Origin: Paractinoplanes durhamensis
GTDB lineage: Bacteria > Actinomycetota > Actinomycetes > Mycobacteriales > Micromonosporaceae
DNA: 64,000 bases
Direction of reading: 5' to 3'
Assembly (NCBI RefSeq): GCF_016862175.1
Contig: NZ_BOML01000052.1
Location: 117,260 to 181,259, forward strand
How positions within the stretch are numbered: position 1 is the stretch's first letter; the number at the start of each line of letters is the position of its first letter. Shown one piece after another: positions 1 through 10,246 of the stretch. Under the pieces are notes generated by a model that had not been told where the DNA came from, searched no databases, and worked only from the letters and a program-made list of their open reading frames with translations. The position numbers and the translations under genes are program-made.

Positions 1-649
1 CGTGGTGCAGGAACGTGCCGAACGTGCTGCGGTCGCTGGCCACCACCTCGGCCAGGTCGATCTCGCCGACGGTCGGCCAGTCCTCGTTGTTCTGCGGCCA
101 GAGCAGCACGAACGCGCCGTAACCGGCACCGGCCTGGGCTCGGAAGCGGACCTCCCACCGGCCGTACTTCTGCGCCTTCAGGTACATCACGCCGCCGCCG
201 ACGTCCTTGCCGACGCGCGAGTTCACCCCGCCGGCGATGTGCAGCATCCCGTTCGAGACCGACACCATGTCGCCGCTGCGGGGCGGGGTGCCGTTCGGGC
301 TGTCGTAGGTGCCCCACTGGGCGGGCAGCGAGCTGCCGTTGAAGTCCTGCACCATGACCGGGCTCCCCCAGCCGGCCGGGTTGGCCGGCTTGGCCGCCGT
401 GGTGGCGGTCGCGGCCTTGGGTGCGGTGGTGCTGGTGGTGTAAGCGGCCGCACCGAGCTTCTGCTGCGGCGACGCGCTCACCGATGGCACGCCGGACCCG
501 GAAACTGCGGGCGCCGGGGCGATGCCGATGGTTGGTACGGACGTGCTCGGCGTGGTCAGGGCGAGTTCGTCCCGCGCGTCCGACCCGCACGCCGCAGTGG
601 CGCACAGGAGGACGAGCCCCACACCGGTCGCGGTAATCCGCTTTAACAA
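1..649 (-). CDS. Secreted GH16-type glycan hydrolase lipoprotein (C-terminus outside window)
   Basis: Reading leftward from a TTG at 649 preceded by GGAGGAG, the frame stays open to the window edge, so only about 216 N-terminal residues are present. It begins MLKRITATG, has a hydrophobic stretch and a lipobox-like ATAAC near residue 20, then a Ser/Thr/Pro/Ala-rich linker to about residue 75. The following domain has GH16 features: DFNGSSLP, MYLKAQKYGRWEVRFRA, and EIDLAE, which matches the GH16 catalytic ExDxxE pattern with two catalytic glutamates. GH16 enzymes cut beta-1,3 or beta-1,3-1,4 glucans, or other beta-galactans. The exact substrate cannot be read from this fragment. The lipobox is weak (Thr at -3), so it might instead be released. 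Confidence 0.78.
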   Translation of the reverse strand, partial: MLKRITATGVGLVLLCATAACGSDARDELALTTPSTSVPTIGIAPAPAVSGSGVPSVSASPQQKLGAAAYTTSTTAPKAATATTAAKPANPAGWGSPVMVQDFNGSSLPAQWGTYDSPNGTPPRSGDMVSVSNGMLHIAGGVNSRVGKDVGGGVMYLKAQKYGRWEVRFRAQAGAGYGAFVLLWPQNNEDWPTVGEIDLAEVVASDRSTFGTFLHH

Positions 650-801
650 AACTCCTCCAGACGTACGACGACCGGGCACGCCTTGCCATGTTTCCGCTGA
701 TCTTCAGCATGCGGGACCGGCGGAACGGCTCTGGATTACGACCCAGCGGTGGAGGTGGGCCGCCCGGACGTAACAAAATCTCGCGCTGCGTGATCAGGCG
801 A

Positions 802-2835
<2,034 letters not shown>

Positions 2836-2885
2836 GAACGCAAAGGTAGCGCCGATGTATGACGGGAATCCGCCCCCGTAACGAA

Positions 2886-2927
2886 GATCTCCGGGCACCC
2901 CACCACCGTTGGGGGCACCCGGAGATC
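2886..2927 (-). terminator. Intrinsic terminator-like hairpin after the triple-repeat gene
   Basis: The arms gatctccggg and cccggagatc form a 10-bp stem, followed by a 2x2 internal mismatch, a 4-bp GGGG/CCCC stem and a loop of about 10 nt. It sits 15 bp past the stop of the gene at 2942-4099 and upstream of ftsH on the same strand. There is no clear U-tract, as is common in actinobacteria. Confidence 0.7.
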
Positions 2928-2941
2928 CGTTCAGGAGCGGG

Positions 2942-4099
2942 TTACTTCTGCAGGGCGCAGGTCTTGAGGCCCTCGGCGTTCAGGTTCGGCTTGGCCGCGT
3001 TGCGGCCGATCGCGGTCTCGATCCGGTTGATGGTCGAGAACCGCTTGTCGGCCAGCGGGCCGAGGATCGCGTTCTGCACGAAGGCGTCGCCGCCCTGGCC
3101 GACCGAGCTGACCAGCCGCTTGTTGGCCTCGGCGATCTGGGTGCTGAGCAGCTCGAGGTTGCGCTGCACCTCGGCGGCGGCCTGGGCCGGGACCGCGACG
3201 TTCACGTTCACGGCCGGGCAGACGATGGTGCCGGCGGCGGCCGCGACGGCGGCGGCGTCCTGCACCTGCACCGCGGTGCCCTGCGCGGCACCGGCGCTGC
3301 TGCTCACCGAGCAGGTCTTGAGGCCCTCGGCGTTCAGATCCGGCTTGACCGCCCGGCGGCCGATCGCGGTCTCGATCCGGTTGATCGTGGCGAACCGCTT
3401 GTCGGCCAGCGGGCCGAGGATCGCGTTCTGCACGAAGGCGTCGCCGCCCTGGCCGACCGAGGTCTCCAGGCGCTTCTGCGCCTCGGTGATCTGGGTGTTG
3501 AGCAGCTCCAGGTTGCGCTGCACCTCGGCGGCGGCCGACTCCGGCACCGCCACGTTCACGGTGACCTGCGGGCAGCTGATGTTGCCGACTGCGGAGGCCG
3601 CGCCCGATCCGTTGCCGGCCGCGTTGCCGCCGGCCGCGGCCGTGGGCACCTCGACCGGCTGGGCGGCCGACGCGCCGCCGGCCTGGTTCAGGGTGCAGGT
3701 CTTGAGGCCTTCGGCGTTCAGGTCCGGCTTGGCGGCGTTGCGGCCGATCGCCGTCTCCATCCGGTTGATGGTGGCGAACCGCTTGTCGGCCAGCGGGCCG
3801 AGGATCGCGTTCTGGATGAAGGCGTCGCCGCCCTGGCCGACCGTGTTCTTCAGCCGGGTGTTGGCCTCGTTGATCTGGGTGTTGAGCAGCTGGAGGTTGC
3901 TCGCCACCTCGGCCTGCGCCTGAGCCGGTACGGCCACGCCGATCTTGACGGCGGGACAGTTGACCGTCGGGACGGCCTCGGCGGCGGAGGCGACACCGAG
4001 ACCGACACCCGCGATGACGACCGCAACCCCGGCCACGGCACCGATCTGCCAGCGGCGCGCGTTACTGGTGGGTTTCTTGTACGACCGGGACCTGTACAT
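2942..4099 (-). CDS. Secreted protein with three 88-residue cysteine-bounded repeats, unknown function
   Basis: 385 residues from ATG 4099. A basic N-terminus (MYRSRSYKK) precedes a hydrophobic segment (residues 19-39) and an Ala-rich cleavage region, so it is exported or anchored by its signal. The mature part is three copies of one domain, each starting at a Cys-Pro and ending at LKTC, each exactly 88 residues Cys to Cys: 48-135, 176-263 and 294-381. Ala/Gly linkers of 40 and 30 residues separate them. Shared core strings include VGQGGDAF, QNAILGPLADKRF and LNAEGLKTC, with a heptad-like amphipathic helix (NLELLNTQI) before them. The paired cysteines suggest one disulfide per domain. I recognise no family. 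A CebR-like box lies 53-66 bp upstream of the start, hinting at carbohydrate control. Confidence 0.85.
   Translation of the reverse strand: MYRSRSYKKPTSNARRWQIGAVAGVAVVIAGVGLGVASAAEAVPTVNCPAVKIGVAVPAQAQAEVASNLQLLNTQINEANTRLKNTVGQGGDAFIQNAILGPLADKRFATINRMETAIGRNAAKPDLNAEGLKTCTLNQAGGASAAQPVEVPTAAAGGNAAGNGSGAASAVGNISCPQVTVNVAVPESAAAEVQRNLELLNTQITEAQKRLETSVGQGGDAFVQNAILGPLADKRFATINRIETAIGRRAVKPDLNAEGLKTCSVSSSAGAAQGTAVQVQDAAAVAAAAGTIVCPAVNVNVAVPAQAAAEVQRNLELLSTQIAEANKRLVSSVGQGGDAFVQNAILGPLADKRFSTINRIETAIGRNAAKPNLNAEGLKTCALQK
2957..3958 (-). repeat. Three in-gene tandem domain repeats of 264 bp
   Basis: Units at 3695-3958, 3311-3574 and 2957-3220 (each 264 bp), with linkers of 120 and 90 bp. DNA identity is high in the middle of each unit: the segment around ttgtcggccagcgggccgag occurs near 3045, 3399 and 3785. 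This argues for recent duplication or gene conversion between units. Confidence 0.9.
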
Positions 4100-4151
4100 T
4101 GGAACCTGCGCCTTCCCCTATGCCTGAACCATTTGGCTTCGGCTGGCAATA

Positions 4152-4165
4152 CGGGAGCGCTCCCA
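4152..4165. promoter_or_regulatory. CebR-like LacI-family operator
   Basis: CGGGAGCGCTCCCA matches 13 of 14 positions of the known Streptomyces CebR box TGGGAGCGCTCCCA, the binding site of the cello-oligosaccharide-responsive LacI repressor. It lies upstream of the triple-repeat gene (start 4099) and downstream of the alditol oxidase stop. The site is seen; the identity of the bound regulator is inferred. Confidence 0.6.
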
Positions 4166-4203
4166 TGGACGGATCAACGCTTAAGAATAAATTTATCCGT
4201 CCA
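4166..4203. other. 9-bp inverted repeat with AT-rich loop
   Basis: Perfect arms tggacggat (4166-4174) and atccgtcca (4195-4203) enclose a 20-nt AT-rich loop. It is placed directly after the alditol oxidase gene and abuts the CebR-like box. It may be a terminator for the oxidase transcript or an extra operator; no T-tract follows. Confidence 0.45.
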
Positions 4204-4216
4204 GGTTGTTACCGGT

Positions 4217-5464
4217 TTACTGGACACCACCCAGCACCATGTCCAACCAGGGATTACGGAACGTTCCGGCCGGGTCGTAGCGGCTGACGAGTTCCCGGAA
4301 ATCGCCGAACTTCGCATACTCCGCCGCCAGCGTCGCCGGGCCGGTGGTGAAGACCTTGCCCCAGTGCGGGCGCGGGTGCAGCGGCGCGAGCCGCTCCTCG
4401 ACCTCGGCCACCACCGGCATCACCGCGTCGGTGTCGGCGATCCAGGTGAAGTGCAGCGCGACGCTGTCCCGGTGGTAGTTCGGGCTCAGCCACAGCTCGT
4501 CGGCCGCGATCGCGCGGACCTCGCAGACCTGCAGCACCGGCGCCACCCGCTCGCGGACGGCCGCCACCGCGTCCAGCGCGGCCAGCGCGTCCCCGGCCGC
4601 CACGTGCCACTCGGACTGGAGCTCGGCGCCGGCGCTCGGGGTGAACTCCATCCGGAAGTGCGGCAGCCGGGTGTGCCAGGGGCCCATCTCGCCGGACTGG
4701 TCGGTGCTGTTGGCGGGCGGCATGCCGGGCACCGGGTGGCGCGGCCCGTCGGCCCGGTGCGCCCCGAACCATTCCCCCTCCAGCTGGGAAGCGCGCTTGA
4801 GCCAGCCCATGTTGGCGTCGAGCGACGTCCAGTCGGTGAACAGGCTGACGCTGTAGCCGTCGGCCAGCATCTCCGGCAGGCTCGCCTCGATCGAGGCGCG
4901 CGGCACCGTGTCGTACACGTACTGGCGCAGCTCGAAGGTGGGCACCACGTCGAGGGTGAGCGCGGTGACGATGCCCGGCGCGCCCAGCCCGACGACCGCG
5001 CCGAGCAGGTCAGGGTCCTTGCGGGTCAGGGTCACCGGCCGGCCGGTGCCGTCGATCAGCTCCAGCGACGAGACGGTGGTGGCCAGGTTGGCGTTGCGCA
5101 CGCCGGAGCCGTGGGTGGCGGTGGCGACCGCCCCGGCCACCGAGATGTGCGGCAGCGACGCCATGTTCCGCAGGGCCAGGCCCTCCTCGTGCAGGCGCAC
5201 CGCCAGCTCGCCGTAGCGGATGCCGCCGTCGACCCGGACCGACCGGCGGTCCGGCGCGATCTCCACGATCCGCGGCAGGTCGGCCAGCGAGATCAGGTCG
5301 CCGTCGGTGTCGGCCATCCGGTTGAACGAGTGGCCACTGCCCAGCACCCGTAGCGGTCCCCCGGCCGCAACCAGCTCCTGGATCTGATCGACGTTCGTCG
5401 GGCGATGCAACCGCCTCGCACCGAAAACGATATTGCCGGCCCAGTTCGTCACACGCTCACTCAT
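4217..5464 (-). CDS. FAD-dependent alditol oxidase (xylitol/sorbitol oxidase, AldO-like)
   Basis: 415 residues from ATG 5464. It resembles Streptomyces AldO along its whole length: it starts with TNWAGN, then GSGHSF with His45 as the expected covalent FAD attachment site, NMASLPHISVAGAVATATHGSG in the PCMH-type FAD fold, SVSLFTDW, GAELQSEW and the C-terminal RPHWGKVFT. AldO enzymes oxidise the terminal hydroxyl of xylitol or sorbitol to the aldose and reduce O2 to H2O2. The related D-arabinono-lactone oxidases share the fold, but the strings here favour an alditol oxidase. The protein is cytosolic with no signal peptide. The gene is divergent from the subtilase gene across a 64-bp gap and is followed by an inverted repeat and the CebR-like box. 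Confidence 0.9.
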   Translation of the reverse strand: MSERVTNWAGNIVFGARRLHRPTNVDQIQELVAAGGPLRVLGSGHSFNRMADTDGDLISLADLPRIVEIAPDRRSVRVDGGIRYGELAVRLHEEGLALRNMASLPHISVAGAVATATHGSGVRNANLATTVSSLELIDGTGRPVTLTRKDPDLLGAVVGLGAPGIVTALTLDVVPTFELRQYVYDTVPRASIEASLPEMLADGYSVSLFTDWTSLDANMGWLKRASQLEGEWFGAHRADGPRHPVPGMPPANSTDQSGEMGPWHTRLPHFRMEFTPSAGAELQSEWHVAAGDALAALDAVAAVRERVAPVLQVCEVRAIAADELWLSPNYHRDSVALHFTWIADTDAVMPVVAEVEERLAPLHPRPHWGKVFTTGPATLAAEYAKFGDFRELVSRYDPAGTFRNPWLDMVLGGVQ

Positions 5465-5528
5465 CGTCCCAGCTTATGGCCCCGGTTTCCGGTTGGAAAA
5501 GATCTTGAGTAACCCGACCGGCCCGCCG

Positions 5529-8354
5529 ATGTTCCCCGCTGTGAAGTATCGACTCCCTGCCGCGGCCACCGCGGTCATCGCCGCCGCTTCGCTCGGCCTG
5601 TCCGCAACCGCCACCCCGGTCCTCGCCGCCACGAAGACCTCGACCAGCACCGCGACCGAGCTGATCATCGGCCTGCGTTCTGCGGCACAAGCCACCGCCA
5701 CCGTCCGCAAGCTCGACGCCGACCCGGACGTACGCGTCCTGGCCAGCGACGCCGCGCCCGAGCTGAAGGCCGTCACCGTGGCCGTGCCCGCCGACCAGGC
5801 GGCCGACGCGATGGCCGAGCTGAGGGCGAACCCGGACGTCGCCTACGTCGAGCCGAACGCGGTCGTCCAGGCCGACGTGATCTCGCCGAACGACCCGCTC
5901 TACAGCAAGCAGTGGGGTCTGACCACGGCGAAGGTGCCGCCCGCCTGGAACGTCACCACCGGTTCGAGCGTGGTCGTCGCGGTCGTCGACACCGGCGTGA
6001 CCAGCGTCAGCGACATCGCCGGCCGGGTCCTGTCCGGCTACGACTTCGTCAACAACGACGCCGACCCGAGCGACGACGAGGGCCACGGCACGATGGTGTC
6101 CAGCGTGATCGCGGCGACCGGGAACAACGCGACCGGCGGCGCCGGCGTGTGCTGGAAGTGCCAGATCCTGCCGGTCAAGGTGCTCGGCGCGGACGGCAGC
6201 GGTACGCACGACAACATCGCCAAGGGAATCGTCTACGCCGTCGACCACGGCGCCCAGATCATCAACATGTCGCTCGGCGGCGCGCAGGACAGCCAGCTGC
6301 TGGAGACCGCGGTCACGTACGCCGACGACCACGGCGTCGTCGTGATCGCCTCGGCCGGTAACGACGGCTCGACCACCCGCGCCTACCCGGCCGCCATCGC
6401 GACCACGATCGCGGTGGCCGGCTCGACCCAGACCGACGGCCGCTACTCGTGGTCGAACTACAACTCCTCGGCCGACCAGTGGGTCGACCTGGCCGCGCCC
6501 GGCAGCAACATCGCCGAGGACCAGACCGGCGGCTTCTACTCGTTCGACGGCACCAGCTCGGCCGCCCCGGTCGTCTCCGGTGTCGCCGCGCTCGCCCTGT
6601 CGGCCAACCCGGCCGCCACCGCCGCCGAGGTCCGCTCGGCCCTGGAGAGCTCGGCCGACGCGGTCGGCTCCTGGGTCGCCAACGGCCGGGTCGACGCCGA
6701 GGGCACCATCGCGGCGATCTCCGACAACACCCAGCAGCAGCCGCTGGTCATCTCGGACGTCGCGGTCAGCCCGAAGTCCCCGGTCAAGGGCACGGTTACC
6801 GTCACGCCGACGGTCACCTCGAACGGCGGCACGGTCAAGTCGGTCAAGATGGCCGTCACCATGCCGCTCGGCAAGACCATCAACGTCACCGCCGCCCGCG
6901 CGCCGTGGACGATGGCGTTCAGCAGCATCGGGTCGACCGGCACCGCCACCATCGTGGTCACCGCCAGCGACACCGCCGGCAACACCACCACCGCGAGCAC
7001 CGCCGTCACGGTGGACAACACCCCGCCGTCGGCGACGGTCACCATGCCGTCCTACGTCACCGGCGTCACGCCGATCACGCTGGACGCGCCGTCCGACGAC
7101 ACCGCCCGGATGGAGGTCTACGTCCGTGGCGTCAAGGTCGGCGAGGTCACCACCGACCCCTGGACGTACGAGTGGGACACCACCGCGGTCAGCGGCTCGG
7201 CCTCCCTCAAGATCGTGGTCACCGACGTGGCCGGCAACAGCACCACCGTCGCCCGCAGCACCGTGGTCGACAACGCCGGGCCGAAGCTGACCTGGAACGG
7301 CCCGAACATCGGGGCGAAGACGGCACTGCGCGGCACGGTCGAGATCAAGGCCGGGGCCACCGACGGGACCGGCGTCGCCGCGGTCGACGTGCTCGACGCC
7401 GACGGCAACGTGCTCGGCACCGACACCGCCTCGCCGTACTCGATCGCGATCGACACCACCCAGTTCAGCGGGGCCACCACGCTGACCCTGCGCGCCACCG
7501 ACAAGCTCGGCCTGATCAGCACGCTCGACAAGACGCTGCTGCTGGACAACCTCGCGCCGGTCGTCGGCGCGGTCTCGACCAGCCCGGTGGCGCCGGCCCG
7601 TGGCCTCATCGCGATCACCCCGGACATCACCGACGACACCGGCATCAAGACCGCGAAGGTGGTCCTGGCCCTGCCGACCGGCCGCAGCGTGCAGCTCACC
7701 GCGACGGCCGCGCCGTACACGGTGAAGTGGGTCAGCACCGGCATCACCGGGGAGATCTCGGCGACCGTCACCGCCACCGACTTCGCCGGCAACGTCACCA
7801 CCGCGACCAGCTCGTTCGCGGTGGACAACACGGCACCGTCGGCGCTGTGGACGCTGCCGACCTACGTCAACGGGACCCAGACGATCGCGCTGACCAGCCC
7901 GTCGGACGACACCGCGAGCATGGAGCTGCTGGTCAAGGGCAAGTCGGTCGCCCAGACCACCTCGGCCCCGTGGTCGATCGACTGGGACACGACCGGGCTG
8001 ACCGGCGCGGTCGGGCTGTCGATCAAGACGACCGACACGGCCGGCAACAGCTTCAGCGTCGCCAAGACGGTCATCGTCGACTACGCCGGCCCGCGCCTCG
8101 CGGTCACCTCGAACGCCAAGATCGCGGCGGCGGCCAACACCCAGATCAAGCTGAGCGTCAGCGACCTGGCCGGCATCGCGTCGGTGGAGATGGTCGACGC
8201 CAACGGTCAGACCCTGGCCACCTCCGGCACCGGCCCGTACACGCTGACCGTGGACACCAGCGCGATGGCCAAGGGCAACGTCACCTGGACGGTGACGGCG
8301 ACCGACAAGCTCGGTAACGCCACCACCATCCAGAAGACGTTCACCATCGCCTGA
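5529..8354 (+). CDS. Secreted subtilisin-family serine protease with six Ig-like modules
   Basis: About 941 residues from ATG 5529; GTG 5541 is an equally plausible start. Order: signal peptide (Ala-rich core, residues 8-34), I9-type propeptide about 40-115 (AYVEPN near its end), then the S8 catalytic domain with Asp154 (VVDTGV), His186 (GHGTMVSS) and Ser343 (GTSSAAPV), all present. From residue 405 to the end are six Ig-like modules marked by 'DTAGN' and 'VDNTPPS/VDNTAPS' strings. The last three repeat the order of the first three, so the tail looks like one three-module block duplicated. The protease is probably external and digests protein; the Ig modules may bind substrate or wall. There is a cysteine pair at 208/211. 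The gene ends only 15 bp before the convergent iolH stop. Confidence 0.93.
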   Translation: MFPAVKYRLPAAATAVIAAASLGLSATATPVLAATKTSTSTATELIIGLRSAAQATATVRKLDADPDVRVLASDAAPELKAVTVAVPADQAADAMAELRANPDVAYVEPNAVVQADVISPNDPLYSKQWGLTTAKVPPAWNVTTGSSVVVAVVDTGVTSVSDIAGRVLSGYDFVNNDADPSDDEGHGTMVSSVIAATGNNATGGAGVCWKCQILPVKVLGADGSGTHDNIAKGIVYAVDHGAQIINMSLGGAQDSQLLETAVTYADDHGVVVIASAGNDGSTTRAYPAAIATTIAVAGSTQTDGRYSWSNYNSSADQWVDLAAPGSNIAEDQTGGFYSFDGTSSAAPVVSGVAALALSANPAATAAEVRSALESSADAVGSWVANGRVDAEGTIAAISDNTQQQPLVISDVAVSPKSPVKGTVTVTPTVTSNGGTVKSVKMAVTMPLGKTINVTAARAPWTMAFSSIGSTGTATIVVTASDTAGNTTTASTAVTVDNTPPSATVTMPSYVTGVTPITLDAPSDDTARMEVYVRGVKVGEVTTDPWTYEWDTTAVSGSASLKIVVTDVAGNSTTVARSTVVDNAGPKLTWNGPNIGAKTALRGTVEIKAGATDGTGVAAVDVLDADGNVLGTDTASPYSIAIDTTQFSGATTLTLRATDKLGLISTLDKTLLLDNLAPVVGAVSTSPVAPARGLIAITPDITDDTGIKTAKVVLALPTGRSVQLTATAAPYTVKWVSTGITGEISATVTATDFAGNVTTATSSFAVDNTAPSALWTLPTYVNGTQTIALTSPSDDTASMELLVKGKSVAQTTSAPWSIDWDTTGLTGAVGLSIKTTDTAGNSFSVAKTVIVDYAGPRLAVTSNAKIAAAANTQIKLSVSDLAGIASVEMVDANGQTLATSGTGPYTLTVDTSAMAKGNVTWTVTATDKLGNATTIQKTFTIA

Positions 8355-8369
8355 CGTACGCCAAGGAAC

Positions 8370-9224
8370 TCAGTGCTTTTGCAGGTATTGATTTACCTGG
8401 GCAAGGTTGGAGCGGGCCGATTCCTCGGCCCGCTCTTCCCATGCGAAGACACAGACGGTGGCGATCCCGTCGAAGCCGACCTCGGCGAGGGTGGCGAAGA
8501 ACAGGTCCCAGTCGACCTCGCCCTGCCCGATGTCCAGGTGCTGGTGGACCCGGGCGGCCGAACCGGGCGGGTTGACGATGTAGCGCAGCCCGGACGACCC
8601 GGTGTGGTCGAACGAGTCGGCGAGGTGCAGCTGGGTGAGCAGCGGCCCGGCGTACCGCAGCACGGCCGCCAGGTCACCGCCCTGGTGGAAGGTGTGCGGC
8701 GCGCAGTAGAGGAACGAGACCAGGTCGGAATTGATCCCGCGGACCATGTCCACCCCGGCGATGCCGTCCTCGATGAAGTCGTCCGGGTGCGGCTCCAGGA
8801 CGAGCCGCACGCCTTCCCGTTCGAAGATCGGCAGCAGCTCGTCGAGGGACCGCCAGAACTGCGCCTCGCTCTCGTCCGGCCGGTCGGGGCGGCCGTTGAA
8901 CTCGGAGTTCATCACGTCGACCCCGAGGTCGACGGTGATCTGGATGGCCCGCTTCCAGTAGCGGACGGCCGCCTGCCGGGCGTCCTCGTCCGGCCCCGAC
9001 CAGCGGTAGAGCGGCAGCATCGAGGCCACCTCGACGCCGGCCGCGGCCAGCTCCCGCTTGAACGCGGCCACCCCGGCGTCGTCGATCCGCGGGTGCCGGA
9101 AGAACGGCAGGAAGTCGTCCCGCGGGGACATCTCGATGTAGCGGTAGCCGAGGTCGGCCACCAGGCCGGGCAGTTCCAGGAGCGGCACCCGGCGCAGCAT
9201 GTAGGGGTCGAGCGCGATCTTCAT
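8370..9224 (-). CDS. iolH: Sugar phosphate isomerase/epimerase-family TIM barrel (IolH-like)
   Basis: 284 residues. AP-endonuclease-2/xylose isomerase-like TIM barrel: MKIALDPYMLRR start, MNSEFNG, LVLEPHPDDF (metal-binding Glu and His), QLHLADSFD and a HQHLDIGQGEVDW strand typical of this superfamily. Last gene of the inositol operon, overlapping iolG by 4 bp (ATGA). In Corynebacterium iol loci a similar gene is called iolH; its exact reaction is not established, and an inosose isomerase or keto-sugar epimerase role is likely. It could equally be called IolI-like. Confidence 0.82.
   Translation of the reverse strand: MKIALDPYMLRRVPLLELPGLVADLGYRYIEMSPRDDFLPFFRHPRIDDAGVAAFKRELAAAGVEVASMLPLYRWSGPDEDARQAAVRYWKRAIQITVDLGVDVMNSEFNGRPDRPDESEAQFWRSLDELLPIFEREGVRLVLEPHPDDFIEDGIAGVDMVRGINSDLVSFLYCAPHTFHQGGDLAAVLRYAGPLLTQLHLADSFDHTGSSGLRYIVNPPGSAARVHQHLDIGQGEVDWDLFFATLAEVGFDGIATVCVFAWEERAEESARSNLAQVNQYLQKH
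8410..8435 (+). terminator. Hairpin inside iolH serving as likely terminator for the protease gene
   Basis: Perfect 11-bp arms gagcgggccga and tcggcccgctc with a 4-nt loop (ttcc), followed by ttccc. It is 55 bp past the protease stop codon and lies within the 3' coding part of the convergent iolH. As iolH and the protease are separated by 15 bp, any protease terminator has to overlap iolH. Confidence 0.5.
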
Positions 9225-10237
9225 GCGGCGACTTCCGTTTCATACAGCTTCGGCCGCTCGGCCAGGGTGACCGGGATGCGCTCGCCGGTCTGCAGGGCCT
9301 TGACCGCGGCATCGGAGACGACCGCGGCCGCGTAGCCGTCCCAGGAGGTCGGGCCGAGCGGCTGCCCGCCGAGCGAGATGGCGTGCACCCACTCCTGGAT
9401 CTCCACGTCGTACGCCTGCAGGAAGCGTTCCCGCCAATCGGCCGGGACCGGCGTGATCAGCTGTTTCGCCGTCCGGATCTCCAGCGGCGACAGGCTGCCC
9501 AGCGCGGCCGTGCCGTCCTCCCCCACGATCTCGCCCCGGATGTCGTATCCGTAGCGGATGTTGACCGAGAGCTCGACGTCGACGATGACTCCGTCATCCA
9601 TCTCCAGGATCAACAACAGTGGGTCCTGCAGGGCGCCGCCGTTCCGGCTTTTCTTGGGTACGAGGACCCGCGCGGCCGCGATCTCGCCACCGAACATCCA
9701 GCGCACCATGTCGATCTCGTGCACCGCCGTGTCGGTGATCGCCATCTCCTTCTGGTAGAACGGCGGCACGCTCGCGTTGCGGTGGGCGCAGTGCATCATC
9801 AGCGGCGAGCCGATCTCACCGGAGTCGAGGGTCAGCTTGAGCTGGCGGTAGGCGAAGTCGAACCGCCGCATGTAGCCGACCTGGACGAGCCGGCTGCCGT
9901 AGGCCACCTCGGCCTCGACGATCCGCAGACATGCCTCCTGGGTGGTGGCGAGCGGCTTCTCGCAGAACACCGGCTTGCCGGCGGCGATGGCGGCCAGCAC
10001 GTACTGCTCGTGGGTCGGACCCCAGGAGCAGACCAGCACGGCATCCACGTTCGGGTCGCCGACCACGTCCCCGCCGGCCGGGTGGACGGTCGCCCCGATC
10101 CGGGCGCCGACCTCGGCGGCGATCGCCGAGTCGACGTCCGAGACCGCGGTGACGGCCACCCCGGAGAGGACCGTGGTCATCCGCCGGATGTGGTCCTGGC
10201 CGATCATGCCGGTGCCGATGACACCAACGTTGAGCAT
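9221..10237 (-). CDS. iolG: Inositol 2-dehydrogenase (Gfo/Idh/MocA family)
   Basis: 338 residues. Rossmann start VGVIGTGMIGQDH (GxGxxG), EKPLA signature (CEKPLATTQE) and the catalytic-region motif AVHEIDMVRWMF with a His-Glu-x-Asp arrangement. This oxidises myo-inositol to scyllo-inosose with NAD+, the first catabolic step. ATG start; 9 bp downstream of the transporter ATPase gene stop and overlapping iolH by 4 bp, so it is clearly co-transcribed. The family includes other polyol dehydrogenases; the operon context fixes the inositol assignment. Confidence 0.93.
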   Translation of the reverse strand: MLNVGVIGTGMIGQDHIRRMTTVLSGVAVTAVSDVDSAIAAEVGARIGATVHPAGGDVVGDPNVDAVLVCSWGPTHEQYVLAAIAAGKPVFCEKPLATTQEACLRIVEAEVAYGSRLVQVGYMRRFDFAYRQLKLTLDSGEIGSPLMMHCAHRNASVPPFYQKEMAITDTAVHEIDMVRWMFGGEIAAARVLVPKKSRNGGALQDPLLLILEMDDGVIVDVELSVNIRYGYDIRGEIVGEDGTAALGSLSPLEIRTAKQLITPVPADWRERFLQAYDVEIQEWVHAISLGGQPLGPTSWDGYAAAVVSDAAVKALQTGERIPVTLAERPKLYETEVAA

Positions 10238-10246
10238 GGGGTCTCC

